A stretch of DNA of 20,339 bases from Actinomycetes bacterium (GCA_023450335.1 JAEXHA010000091.1:1-20339), one strand, 5' to 3'. Positions 6,480 through 14,798 are shown, numbered from the stretch's first letter. Translations and numbers: made by a program. The notes: generated from the letters alone by a model not told the origin.

Positions 6480-8774
6480 TCAGGCCTGCGGCGCCTGACC
6501 CGCGTTGGCCATCGCGATCAGACCATCGATCATCTCGGCATCCACACCACCACCGCCGCCCAGCGCCGCCATCATGCCCAGGCGGCCGATCGGGAACGAC
6601 GCCATCATCACGCTGAAGTCGACGCCTTCGGGCATGACCGAGGCGGCGCCGTCCATTCCGTCCATCATCTGCGCCATGGCCGCCTGCACCACCGGGCCCG
6701 CGATCGGATGCTGCATGACCTCTCCCAGCGACGACGTGCGTGTCAACGGCAGAGTCACATCGTCGCCGTCGACGGCTACCGTCGCGCTCGAGCGGATGTC
6801 GCGGCTCGACGCGGCGACGTCGACGGCGTAGTCACCACCCTCGACGACCCACTGATCCACGCGGATGTCCCAGTACGCCAGGTCGGCGCGTCGCACCGTG
6901 AGCAGAACCTCACGGCTCTCCCCGGCATCCAACGCCACCGAGGCGAACGCCTTGAGCTCGCGCACCGGGCGCTGCACCGCGCCGCCAGGAAGCGACGTGT
7001 AGACCTGGACAACCTCGCGACCGGCCCGGTCGCCGGTGTTGGTCACGGTGACCCGCACCTCGAGGTCACCGCCGCTGCTGGTGCTGACCGCGGTATCTGC
7101 ATAGGCGAAGGTCGTGTACGACAGGCCGTGTCCGAACGGGAAGGCGACGTCGAGCCGGCGCGCGTCGTACCAGCGGTAGCCGACGAACAGCCCCTCGCCG
7201 TAGCGCACGTGCGAGAACTCCCCCGGGAAGTCGAGGTACGCGGGGGTGTCTTCGAGTCGCACCGGGATCGTCTCGGTGAGCTTGCCCGCCGGATTGACGT
7301 CGCCGAACAGCACGTCGGCGGTCGCGGTGCCGCCGGCCTGCCCGAGCAGCCACGCCTCGACGATCGCCGGCACCCGGTCGGCGAACGGCAGCGCGACGAC
7401 CCCACCGTTGGACAGCACCACGACCGTACGCGCGTTGACGGCGCGGACGGCGTCGACCAGTGCGAGCTGCGCGGCGGGCAGGTCGATGTCGGTGCGGTCG
7501 TAGCCCTCGGACTCGAGCCGGGCCGGCAGTCCGAGGAACAGCACGGCGGCGTCGGCGGTGGATGCCGCGGCGACGGCCTCGTCGCGCAAGGCGGCGGTCT
7601 CGTCGTCGGCGACGTCGGCCGCGGTGCTGAAGCCGCGCGCGTACGTGACGGCGCCGGCGGCCCGCGCACGGATGCCGTCGAGCGCACTGTCGAGCCGGGT
7701 GGGGTTGATGAGCGACGAGCCGGCCCCCTGATACCGCGGCTTCTCCGCGAACTCGCCGATGACCGCGATCGAGGCACCGCTGGCCAGCGGCAGCACCGGG
7801 CTGTCGTCGACGGGGTCGTTCTGAAGAAGCACGATCGACCGGCCGGCCGCCTCACGGGCGAGGGCGTGGTGGGTGTCGACATCGAGGGGACCGGCGACGC
7901 GGCCCGCCCGCTCCGTCGACTTCCGGATCAGTTCGAGCACCCGCCCGGCAGCGACGTCGAGGACGGTCTCGTCCAGCGAGCCGTTCTGCACGGCGGCGAC
8001 GATCTGCGCGTCGGTGACGCCGCCCGACGCCGGCATCTCCAGGTCCATCCCCGCTGCGAGGCCGGGCACGCGGTCGTTGACGGCACCCCAGTCAGACACC
8101 ACGACTCCTTCGAAGCCCCACTCGTCACGGAGCACCTGCGAGAGCAGCCACGGGTCCTCGGACGCGTAGACGCCGTTGATGCGGTTGTACGAGCACATGA
8201 CCGTCCACGGCTGCGCATCCTCGACGACGCGTTGGAACCCGCGCAGGTAGATCTCGCGCAGGGGGCGCGGGTCGATGTCGGAGGAGGACCGCATCCGGTC
8301 GTCCTCCTGATTGTTGGCGGCGAAATGCTTGAGCGAGGTGCCCACGCCCTGCGATTGGATGCCGTTGACGATCGCGGCGCCGATCACACCCGAGACAATC
8401 GGGTCCTCCGAGACGTACTCGAAGTTCCGGCCGCACAGTGGCGAGCGCTTGATGTTGATGCCGGGACCCAGCAGCACGGCGACGTCCTCGATCGACGTCT
8501 CCGCTCCCAGCGCCTGCCCCACTCGACGGACCAGATCGACATCCCACGATGACCCCAGGCCCACAGCCGGGGGGAAGCAGGTGGCGGGCACGCTGTCGCC
8601 GAGGCCGAGATGATCGCCGCCCTCACGCTGCTTGCGCAGCCCGTGCGGCCCGTCGGTCACCATGATCGCGGGCACGCCGGCGCGCTCGATGGGCTTGGTG
8701 TGCCAGAAGCTCGCGCCGCTGGTCAGTGATGCCTTCTCTTCGAGGGTGAGGGCGGAGATGTCGGGGATGGTCAT
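6480..8774 (-). CDS. Glycoside hydrolase family 3 beta-glucosidase, cytoplasmic
   Basis: A 764-residue GH3 enzyme that removes terminal beta-linked glucose (or a related sugar) from oligosaccharides or aryl glycosides. The N-terminal barrel shows VTDGPHGLRKQ, GPGINIKRSPLCGRNFEYVSEDP, the substrate-binding KHFAANNQE and the nucleophile Asp228 in VVVSDWGAV. The alpha/beta sandwich domain holds the likely acid/base Glu423 in ESEGYDRTD. A fibronectin-III-like domain (VRVTVTNTGDRAGREVVQVY) follows, and the protein ends in a methionine-rich tail of about 85 residues. No signal peptide is present, so it acts inside the cell on imported sugars. A GAGGA ribosome site lies 6-7 bases before the ATG. It diverges from a tetR gene with operator-like repeats between, so TetR control is likely. 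Confidence 0.95.
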   Translation of the reverse strand: MTIPDISALTLEEKASLTSGASFWHTKPIERAGVPAIMVTDGPHGLRKQREGGDHLGLGDSVPATCFPPAVGLGSSWDVDLVRRVGQALGAETSIEDVAVLLGPGINIKRSPLCGRNFEYVSEDPIVSGVIGAAIVNGIQSQGVGTSLKHFAANNQEDDRMRSSSDIDPRPLREIYLRGFQRVVEDAQPWTVMCSYNRINGVYASEDPWLLSQVLRDEWGFEGVVVSDWGAVNDRVPGLAAGMDLEMPASGGVTDAQIVAAVQNGSLDETVLDVAAGRVLELIRKSTERAGRVAGPLDVDTHHALAREAAGRSIVLLQNDPVDDSPVLPLASGASIAVIGEFAEKPRYQGAGSSLINPTRLDSALDGIRARAAGAVTYARGFSTAADVADDETAALRDEAVAAASTADAAVLFLGLPARLESEGYDRTDIDLPAAQLALVDAVRAVNARTVVVLSNGGVVALPFADRVPAIVEAWLLGQAGGTATADVLFGDVNPAGKLTETIPVRLEDTPAYLDFPGEFSHVRYGEGLFVGYRWYDARRLDVAFPFGHGLSYTTFAYADTAVSTSSGGDLEVRVTVTNTGDRAGREVVQVYTSLPGGAVQRPVRELKAFASVALDAGESREVLLTVRRADLAYWDIRVDQWVVEGGDYAVDVAASSRDIRSSATVAVDGDDVTLPLTRTSSLGEVMQHPIAGPVVQAAMAQMMDGMDGAASVMPEGVDFSVMMASFPIGRLGMMAALGGGGGVDAEMIDGLIAMANAGQAPQA

Positions 8775-8812
8775 GCGCGGTCCTCAGGTTCGGTGGCGTC
8801 GCTCAACGGTGG

Positions 8813-8843
8813 GTGACACTAAAACCATATGTCACTAGGTTTT
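8813..8843. promoter_or_regulatory. Operator-like repeats between the beta-glucosidase and tetR genes
   Basis: Two overlapping inverted repeats are present: GTGACA (8813-8818) with TGTCAC (8830-8835), and AAAACC (8821-8826) with GGTTTT (8838-8843). The same DNA also shows a near-direct repeat, TGACACTA (8814-8821) and TGTCACTA (8830-8837), differing at one base. The block is A/T-rich against its surroundings and abuts the tetR -35, as expected for a TetR-family site controlling both directions. Which symmetry is used is not resolvable by eye. Confidence 0.55.
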
Positions 8844-8870
8844 GAAAAATCAAGCACTGTTCGGTTTACT
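8842..8870 (+). promoter_or_regulatory. tetR promoter, leaderless geometry
   Basis: TTGAAA (8842-8847), a 17-bp spacer and TTTACT (8865-8870) end 6 bases before the ATG at 8877. The bases just before the ATG (TCTCCT) are the opposite of a Shine-Dalgarno sequence, so translation from a leaderless mRNA is the simplest reading. Confidence 0.55.
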
Positions 8871-8876
8871 TCTCCT

Positions 8877-9533
8877 ATGGGTGAGAGCCGGTCGGAGCGC
8901 AGAGGCTCCTATGCGAAGGGCGTCGCCAAGCGCGAAGAGATCCTGGAGCGCGCCCTGGAGGTGGTCGCCCGCGAAGGCATCCGGGGCGCATCGGTGAGGG
9001 AGCTGGCCGACGCGGTCGGGCTCAGCCAGGCCGGGCTGCTGCACTACTTCGACAGCAAGGAGGAGCTGTTCACCGAGATCCTCCGCAAACGCGACGAAGT
9101 CGACTACGCCGATTCCGGCCTCGCCGATGACCTCGAGCGCCTCCGCACCGCCCCCGAGGATGTCACCGTCGACCAGTTGCGCCGGGGCTTGGTCGGGGTG
9201 GTCCGTCACAACGCCCAAGTGCCGGGGCTCGTCCAGCTGTTCGCGCGGCTGTCCGTCGACGCCGCCGACCCGTCGCACCCCGCCCACCGGTTCTTCGTCG
9301 AGCGCGGCACGACCCTGCGCGCCGTGGTCGCCCAGACCATCGCCCGCCACCAGGCCGACGGAGACATCACCGATCGCGTCGACCCCGACACACTCGCGCG
9401 GCTGCTCCAGGCCGTCGTCGACGGCCTGCAGGTGCAGTGGATGCTGGAGCCCGACGTCGATATGGCCGCGACGACGGCCGCCCTGTTCGACCTGTTCGCC
9501 GGCTCCGGCTCGGGAACGGAACCCGTCCGGTGA
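8877..9533 (+). CDS. TetR/AcrR-family transcriptional regulator
   Basis: A 218-residue regulator. The N-terminal helix-turn-helix (residues about 22-66) contains GASVRELADAVGLSQAGLLHYFDSKEELFTEIL, the hallmark TetR helix 2-3 and the Y-F linker. The C-terminal helical domain (about 80-210) would bind a small ligand and dimerise. An in-frame ATG 48 bases upstream lies in the operator region, so the promoter-linked ATG at 8877 is preferred. Its stop overlaps the start of the carboxylesterase gene (GTGA), so the two are co-translated, and it diverges from the GH3 gene. The likely role is to sense a glycoside, aglycone or ester and control both neighbours, an inference from layout. Confidence 0.93.
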   Translation: MGESRSERRGSYAKGVAKREEILERALEVVAREGIRGASVRELADAVGLSQAGLLHYFDSKEELFTEILRKRDEVDYADSGLADDLERLRTAPEDVTVDQLRRGLVGVVRHNAQVPGLVQLFARLSVDAADPSHPAHRFFVERGTTLRAVVAQTIARHQADGDITDRVDPDTLARLLQAVVDGLQVQWMLEPDVDMAATTAALFDLFAGSGSGTEPVR

Positions 9534-11080
9534 CGCCTGCGGAGGCGCCCGTCGTGCAGACGGCTGCGGGCGCGGTGCGCGGCCGGTGGCGTCGGGATGC
9601 CGACGCGCGCGGCCGGGAAGTGGTCTCGGCCGCTTTCCTCGGCATCCCCTACGCACAGGCGCCGGTCGGCGACCTGCGGTTCGCCACCCCCGTGCCACCC
9701 GAGCCGTGGCCGGGGGTCCGGGACGCCCTCACTCACGGCCCGACCCCCTGCCGCATCGACCCGGGCGACACCCTCATCCCCGAGCCGGTCGTGCCCGGCG
9801 ACGCGACGCTGAACGTCGATGTCTTCACGCCGTCACCCGGCGACACTGACGCCGGGCTGCCAGTGCTGGTGTACATCCACGGCGGCGGGTACGTGTCGGG
9901 GTCGCCGGCCAGCCCCTGGTACGACGGGCGGGCGTTCGCGCGGGACGGAGTGGTGACGGTCACGGTGTCGTACCGGCTCGGCTTCGACGGGTTCGGCCAC
10001 ATCGAGGACGCCGTCTCCAACCGCGGCGTGCGCGACTGGCTCGCCGCCCTCGCGTGGGTGCAGGAGAACATCGCCGCGTTCGGCGGCGATCCTGCGCGGG
10101 TGACGATCGCCGGGCAGTCCGCCGGCGGCGGTGCCGTGCTGACACTGCTGGGGATGCCTGCAGCTCAGCACCTGTTCCATTCGGCGTGGGCGATGTCGGC
10201 GGCCATCGCCGACGTGTCGCCCGAGCGAGCCCGCGTCTTCACGAACCGGCTCGCCGAGCTGGCCGGCGTACCGGCGACCCGCGACGGCTTCGCCTCGGTG
10301 CCCGAGGCCGAGCTGGTCGCGCGCCAAGAGGCAGCCGGGACTCCGCAATCCCGCGACCGGCTCGCGCCCTTCCGCGCGATCCTCGCCGACGGACTGGCGT
10401 GGGGGCCCATGATCGACGGCGACCTGCTGACCCGGCCCACGCTCGACTCACTCACCGCGGGTGTCGGGGCTGACAAGCCGCTGGTCCTGGGCACGACCGA
10501 CGATGAGTTCACGATGGCCACCGACAGCGTGCGCGGCAGGGTGCGACTGCTCCCGGCCGGTCTCGCCCTCGCGATCCTCCGCGTGGCGGCACCGATTCGG
10601 CGCCGGTATCTCGCCGACAATCGTGCGCAGCGCCGACTGGGCACCGCGGCCCTCCTCGGACGCTATGTGACCGACACCGTGTTCCGCCGCCTCGTGGTGC
10701 GGGTCGCCGACGCCCGCGCCGCATGGGCCGACACCGCGGGCAGGACTGCCGCCGCGACGGCAAGGCCGGGGCCCGCACCGACCTGGGTGTACCGGTTCAC
10801 CTGGCCGTCGCCGACGCGCCGCTGGGCGCTGCACTGCCTCGATGTGCCGTTCTGGTTCGACTGTCTCGGCGCCGACCGGGTCGCAGTATTGGCCGGCGAC
10901 GCACCGCCGCAGGCGCTGGCCGATGCCGTGCACGGCGCTGCGGTGGCGCTGGTGCGCGGCGACGACCCGGGCTGGCCCGCCTGGTCACACCAGTCCGGGA
11001 CGACCCGGATGTTCGGGGCCCCGGCATCCACCCCCGACGTGATCGCCGACGGCTACGCGAGCGTGCGGGCGCTGGTCTGA
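9530..11080 (+). CDS. Type-B carboxylesterase
   Basis: A 516-residue carboxylesterase/para-nitrobenzyl-esterase family protein. FLGIPYAQAPVGDLRFATP near the N-terminus and the oxyanion-hole motif YIHGGGYVSG are diagnostic. The nucleophile is Ser197 in GQSAGGG, the acid Glu326 in GTTDDEF and the His is H435 in LHCLDVPFWF. No signal peptide is seen, so the enzyme is cytoplasmic. The GTG start overlaps the tetR stop as GTGA; the frame stays open upstream inside tetR but that part reads as out-of-frame sequence. Pairing with tetR and a divergent beta-glucosidase suggests removal of acyl or aryl-ester decorations from imported plant glycosides, but substrate is unproven. The stop is one base from that of the convergent methyltransferase gene. 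Confidence 0.93.
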   Translation: MTPAEAPVVQTAAGAVRGRWRRDADARGREVVSAAFLGIPYAQAPVGDLRFATPVPPEPWPGVRDALTHGPTPCRIDPGDTLIPEPVVPGDATLNVDVFTPSPGDTDAGLPVLVYIHGGGYVSGSPASPWYDGRAFARDGVVTVTVSYRLGFDGFGHIEDAVSNRGVRDWLAALAWVQENIAAFGGDPARVTIAGQSAGGGAVLTLLGMPAAQHLFHSAWAMSAAIADVSPERARVFTNRLAELAGVPATRDGFASVPEAELVARQEAAGTPQSRDRLAPFRAILADGLAWGPMIDGDLLTRPTLDSLTAGVGADKPLVLGTTDDEFTMATDSVRGRVRLLPAGLALAILRVAAPIRRRYLADNRAQRRLGTAALLGRYVTDTVFRRLVVRVADARAAWADTAGRTAAATARPGPAPTWVYRFTWPSPTRRWALHCLDVPFWFDCLGADRVAVLAGDAPPQALADAVHGAAVALVRGDDPGWPAWSHQSGTTRMFGAPASTPDVIADGYASVRALV

Positions 11081-11081
11081 C

Positions 11082-12038
11082 TCAGTCCGCGAGGTGCGCG
11101 TGCGCCATCCGCCGGCGCATGACCGCGATCGCCTCGGGGTTGTCGTCGACGAGCACCGCGTCGCGGCCCAGCGCCGACGCCACCGCGCCGGTGGTACCAC
11201 TGCCGGCGAACAGGTCGAGCACGCGGTCGCCCGGGCGGGTGGAGGCCTGGACGATGCGCCGCAGGATGCCCTCGGGCTTCTGCGTCGGGTAGCCGGTCTT
11301 CTCGCGCCCGCCGGTGGGGACGATCGTGTGCCACCACACGTCGGTGGGCAGCTTGCCTCGGGCTGCCTTCTCAGGGGTCACCAGGCCCGGCGCCATGTAC
11401 GGCTCGCGGTCGACGGCGGCGGAGTCGAACCAGTAGCCCTTCGGGTCCTTCACATAGACGAGGATCGTGTCGTGCTTGGTGGGCCACCGGCTGCGTGACT
11501 TGGCGCCGTAGTCGTACGCCCAGATGAGCTCGTTGAGAAAGCACTCGCGGCCGAAGAGGGCGTCGAGCAGCACCTTCGCGTAGTGCGCCTCGCGGTAGTC
11601 GAGGTGCAGGTACAGCGTGCCGTCGGGGGCCAGCAGCCGCCAGGCCTCGGCCAGACGCGGCTCGAGGAAGTCCCAGTAGTCGTCGAACCGGTCGTCGTAG
11701 ACGCGCAGGTCGCCGCGCAGCCGCGCGTAGTTCGTGCCGCGGAAGCCGCGTTTGACCGGCGATGCCGGCGGTGCTGCGCCCGCGGCATCCACCCCGCCGT
11801 CGGTGGGGGCGACGGCGCGCTCGACGGCCCGGGTCTGCGTGCGACCGGTGTTGAACGGCGGGTCGAGGTAGATCAGCGTGAACGAGCCCGATTCGAGCGT
11901 GGCGGCGACGGCGAGGTTGTCGCCGTGGTGGATTTCCACGCGGCCCGAGACGACCGGCGGCAGGGCCTCCGGTGAAGGCGTGGTGGGCCCCAGCCGGGGC
12001 GTGTCGGCGCCGGTGAACGCGTGCGCGATGTCGGTCAC
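11082..12038 (-). CDS. Site-specific DNA methyltransferase, beta class (N6-adenine or N4-cytosine)
   Basis: A 318-residue amino-methyltransferase transferring methyl from S-adenosylmethionine to an exocyclic amine of DNA. Motif IV DPPFNTG (residues 59-65) comes first, then a variable target-recognition segment, then YPTQKPEGILRRIVQAS and the AdoMet-binding FAGSGTT (about 277-283). This motif order defines the beta class. No restriction endonuclease gene is adjacent, so it looks like an orphan methylase. Two starts are possible: the GTG at 12038, overlapping the upstream lipoate ligase stop as GTGA, and an in-frame GTG 18 bases earlier at 12056. The first is preferred because the same overlap style occurs at galK and the esterase. 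Neither has a clear ribosome site. The recognition sequence cannot be read. Confidence 0.92.
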   Translation of the reverse strand: MTDIAHAFTGADTPRLGPTTPSPEALPPVVSGRVEIHHGDNLAVAATLESGSFTLIYLDPPFNTGRTQTRAVERAVAPTDGGVDAAGAAPPASPVKRGFRGTNYARLRGDLRVYDDRFDDYWDFLEPRLAEAWRLLAPDGTLYLHLDYREAHYAKVLLDALFGRECFLNELIWAYDYGAKSRSRWPTKHDTILVYVKDPKGYWFDSAAVDREPYMAPGLVTPEKAARGKLPTDVWWHTIVPTGGREKTGYPTQKPEGILRRIVQASTRPGDRVLDLFAGSGTTGAVASALGRDAVLVDDNPEAIAVMRRRMAHAHLAD

Positions 12039-13084
12039 GGCACTCGATGCAGCCACGCGTCGGTTGCGAACTTCGATTCCACGAGAGCCTCGGCCTCGGC
12101 ATACTCGTCGTCGGAGATCGTGCCGGGCACGGCGCCATACAGCGTCGCGAAGGTGTCGATGAACCGCTCGATGACGGCATCGCGCGACAGCCCGGTCTGG
12201 CTACGCAGCGGGTCGACGCGCTTGGCCGCCGAGGTGGTGCCCTTGTCGCTGAGCTTCTCGCGGCCGATGCGCAGCACCTCGGTCATCACCTCGCCGTCCA
12301 TGTCGTACGCGAGGGTCGCGTGGTGGAGCACACCCCCGTTGGCGAGCCGCTTCTGCGCGGCGCCGCCGATCTTGCCGTGCGGCGAGGCGATGTCGTTGAG
12401 GGGCTGATAGGTCGCCTCGATGCCCAGCGATCGCAGCGCCTGCAGCACCCAGTCATCGAGGAAGGCATACGAGTCGGCGAAGGTGAGGCCGGCGACCAGG
12501 GATGCCGGGACGTACAGCGAGTAGGTGACGATGGCATCCGCGGCCATCAGCATGGCCCCGCCGCCCGAGATGCGCCGGACCACGTCGAAGCCGTGCCGGG
12601 CGGCGCCTTCGGGGTCGACCTCGTTGCGGTACGACTGGAACGACCCGATCACCACCGCCGATTCGTTCCATTCCCAGATGCGCAGGGTCGGGCGACGCCG
12701 GCCGTCGCCCACGCGCCCGGTGAGCACCTCATCGAGGGCCAGATTCATGCGCGGCGAAACCGCCTCCTCGTGGACGACCTCCCACTCGAAGTCTCCCCAA
12801 CCGGGGGCGGTGACCAGCGCCCGGCGCACCGCCGTGCCGACGGATTCGGGGGTGAATCCGAGCATCTGCGCACCCGGCGGGAGCGCGCCGCGCACGGCGG
12901 CGGCGATCGTGGCGACGTCGGCTTCGGCCGGCAGGCCGTTGATCGCACGGTCGATGTCGGCCAGCGCGTCGTCGGGTTCGAGGAAGAAGTCACCCGCGAG
13001 CCGGAACTCGGCGATGCGACCGCCGCTCACCTCGAGGTCGACGACGACCAGCTTGCCACCCGGAACCTTGTACTCGCCGTGCAT
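12035..13084 (-). CDS. Lipoate-protein ligase with N-terminal LplB-like domain
   Basis: A 349-residue ligase of the LplA family, attaching lipoate (or octanoate) to a lysine of 2-oxoacid dehydrogenase E2 or glycine-cleavage H proteins. The catalytic domain (about 100-349) has RRISGGGAMLMAADAIVTYSL and NDIASPHGKIGGAAQKR, whose Lys is expected to bind the lipoyl-adenylate. The cysteine used by LipM octanoyltransferases is not at the equivalent place. Residues 1-95 (HGEYKVPGGKLVVVDLEV, LAGDFFLEPDDALADIDRAING, GFTPESVGTAVRRAL) resemble the accessory LplB/C-terminal domain, placed here at the N-terminus. A TAGGCT 6 bases before the ATG suggests a leaderless mRNA. The gene overlaps the methyltransferase start and follows the cellulase gene by 30 bases on the same strand. 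Confidence 0.9.
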   Translation of the reverse strand: MHGEYKVPGGKLVVVDLEVSGGRIAEFRLAGDFFLEPDDALADIDRAINGLPAEADVATIAAAVRGALPPGAQMLGFTPESVGTAVRRALVTAPGWGDFEWEVVHEEAVSPRMNLALDEVLTGRVGDGRRRPTLRIWEWNESAVVIGSFQSYRNEVDPEGAARHGFDVVRRISGGGAMLMAADAIVTYSLYVPASLVAGLTFADSYAFLDDWVLQALRSLGIEATYQPLNDIASPHGKIGGAAQKRLANGGVLHHATLAYDMDGEVMTEVLRIGREKLSDKGTTSAAKRVDPLRSQTGLSRDAVIERFIDTFATLYGAVPGTISDDEYAEAEALVESKFATDAWLHRVP

Positions 13085-13090
13085 GGCTCC

Positions 13091-13096
13091 AGCCTA
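13091..13096 (-). promoter_or_regulatory. -10 element of the lipoate ligase gene
   Basis: TAGGCT on the minus strand ends 6 bases before the ATG at 13084, consistent with a leaderless transcript separate from the cellulase gene. No recognisable -35 is present. Confidence 0.4.
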
Positions 13097-13114
13097 CGGC
13101 GCGCCCGCGGGAGG

Positions 13115-14713
13115 CTACGCCGTCGTGCAGGCGCGACCGTTCAGGTGGAACAGCCACGGCTGGTCGGCCGCGCCCATGCCGATGAACCCGAGGGTCGTGC
13201 GAGCACCCGGGGCGAGGTGACTGTTCCAGCGCAGGTTGTCGACGGTGACGTGGGCGTCGTCGACCTGCGCGTCGCCGCTCCACAGGTTCGCGATGCGCTG
13301 GTCGCCGGCGAACGTCCACTCCAGCGACCAGCCGTCGATGGGCTCGTCACCGGTGTTGCGCACCCAGATCTGGGTGTTGAAGCCGCTCGGCCAGCTGCCG
13401 TGCACGGTCCACGACACCTCGCAGGTCAGCGGCTCGAGGGGCGGGTCGGCCCGTTCGATGAGCTCGCGGGCCTGCGCGGCGAACCACTGGCCGGCCGCGG
13501 GCGCCTCGACGCCGCGTTCGGGGTCTTCGGGACCGGCGGTGCCGCGGAAGCACTTGCCGTCCGACTCGCCGGGCACCTTGATCCACAGGTACGCGTCGAC
13601 GAGGTCGGCACCGGTGTCGGTGGTCGGCAGCTGCCCGACGCCGCGTTCGGGCGGATTGCACCAGTCCTCCGCGTCGCTGTACACACCCTCGGGCGCCTGC
13701 CACGGCCCCTGCCCGTTGCGACTGGTGTCGATGACGAAGCCGGTGCTGGGCTCCACGTCGCCGAGGATCGACGCGTACCGCGAGTCGACACCGGACGTGT
13801 TCAGCGCCGGGTCGGCTGCATCTGCGCTCCACCGGCCGAAGTTCGACATCGCGGTGCCCTGCCAGTCGGTGGCGGGGCCGCCGTTCCAGTACTGGTTGCC
13901 GCAGCTGCCGAAGTCACCCGTGGCGACCTCGGTCACGTAAGCCAGGCACGACGAGATCCACCGGCCGAACGCGGTGAGGTTCTCGGTGAAGTTGTAGTTC
14001 GAGGCGTTGAGGAAGAACCCGGCGGCCCGGTCGACGCCCGCCGCCTGCAGGCGGTAGGCGGCCTCACCCACGTTGAGCCAGCCCGAATGGGTGGCGTCGA
14101 GGTACACCTCGGCACCGGCGAGCGCGTCGACCGCATAGTTGAGCTGCGCGAACCGGTCGTCGGCGGCGGTGTCGGCGTCGAGCTCTGCGGGCTGGCACCA
14201 GTCGGCGACGCCGTCGAGCGGGCTGGTGTAGTGCGGGATGATGCCGAGCCCGTCGGGTTCGAGGATGACGGTGGCGGGCCGGTCGCCGATGCCCTCGGCG
14301 ATGCCGTCGATCCACGCCTTGTATTCGGCGGTGTCGCGCGCGCCGCCGGCGGAGTACTGCGCACAGTCGCGGAACGGCAGGTTGTACGCCACCACCACCG
14401 GCATCTGGCCGCGCGCGTCAGCCGCGCCCACGTAGGCATCGACGTCGGCGCGCACCTGGTCGGGTGTGCCACCGGTGAACCATTCCGCCGAGGGGAACGA
14501 GGCCAGTAGCTGCGCGTCATCGCGGGCCTGACCGCTCAGATCCTGCGCGGCCTCGGCAGTCGTGCTCCACGGGTTCAGGTAGAGCTCCGAGCCGGCCAGC
14601 CCATCGTCGTCGGGGACTGCGACCGCCCCGGCTGCCGGCGCGAGCGCGACGGCCAGCGCTGCCGCGCCCAGCACGGCGATCAGGCGTGAGCGGCGCGAAG
14701 CGGGAGAGGTCAT
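13115..14713 (-). CDS. Secreted GH6 cellulase with C-terminal CBM2
   Basis: A 532-residue glycoside hydrolase family 6 protein (endoglucanase or exo-acting cellobiohydrolase) cutting beta-1,4-glucan with inversion. Residues 1-32 are a Sec signal peptide (arginines, a hydrophobic core, then APAAGAVA). The GH6 signature VVVAYNLPFRDCAQYSAGGA spans about 106-124, and the general-acid Asp is D154 in VILEPDGLG. VYLDATHSGWL and YLWIKVPGESDGKC follow, as in GH6. Residues about 425-532 form a family 2 carbohydrate-binding module with flanking Cys (CEVSWTVHGSW...GRAC) and exposed Trp (GWSLEWTF, NLWSG). The order catalytic domain then CBM2 has almost no Pro/Thr linker. A GGAG ribosome site precedes the ATG. 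A perfect CebR box 86 bases upstream predicts induction by cellobiose. Confidence 0.95.
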   Translation of the reverse strand: MTSPASRRSRLIAVLGAAALAVALAPAAGAVAVPDDDGLAGSELYLNPWSTTAEAAQDLSGQARDDAQLLASFPSAEWFTGGTPDQVRADVDAYVGAADARGQMPVVVAYNLPFRDCAQYSAGGARDTAEYKAWIDGIAEGIGDRPATVILEPDGLGIIPHYTSPLDGVADWCQPAELDADTAADDRFAQLNYAVDALAGAEVYLDATHSGWLNVGEAAYRLQAAGVDRAAGFFLNASNYNFTENLTAFGRWISSCLAYVTEVATGDFGSCGNQYWNGGPATDWQGTAMSNFGRWSADAADPALNTSGVDSRYASILGDVEPSTGFVIDTSRNGQGPWQAPEGVYSDAEDWCNPPERGVGQLPTTDTGADLVDAYLWIKVPGESDGKCFRGTAGPEDPERGVEAPAAGQWFAAQARELIERADPPLEPLTCEVSWTVHGSWPSGFNTQIWVRNTGDEPIDGWSLEWTFAGDQRIANLWSGDAQVDDAHVTVDNLRWNSHLAPGARTTLGFIGMGAADQPWLFHLNGRACTTA

Positions 14714-14798
14714 GCGGGGCTCCAGATGTCGTCGTCGAACGCGGCGACGTCATCGTGCGCCGCGCGCAGTGTCGAGCGATCCGTTCGGGCATCCAGCT

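Noticed and set aside
6708..8552. 614-codon open frame antisense to the GH3 gene
   Set aside because: It lies entirely within the GH3 gene, with low-complexity basic composition and no motif; an antisense shadow.
8829..8876. Upstream ATG for tetR (16 extra residues)
   Set aside because: It lies inside the operator repeats and upstream of the predicted transcription start, so it would not be transcribed from that promoter.
12047..14509. 820-codon open frame opposite the lipoate ligase and cellulase genes
   Set aside because: It crosses two clear genes on the other strand, has shadow-type Val/Gly/Arg/His composition and matches no family; long antisense frames are expected at this GC content.
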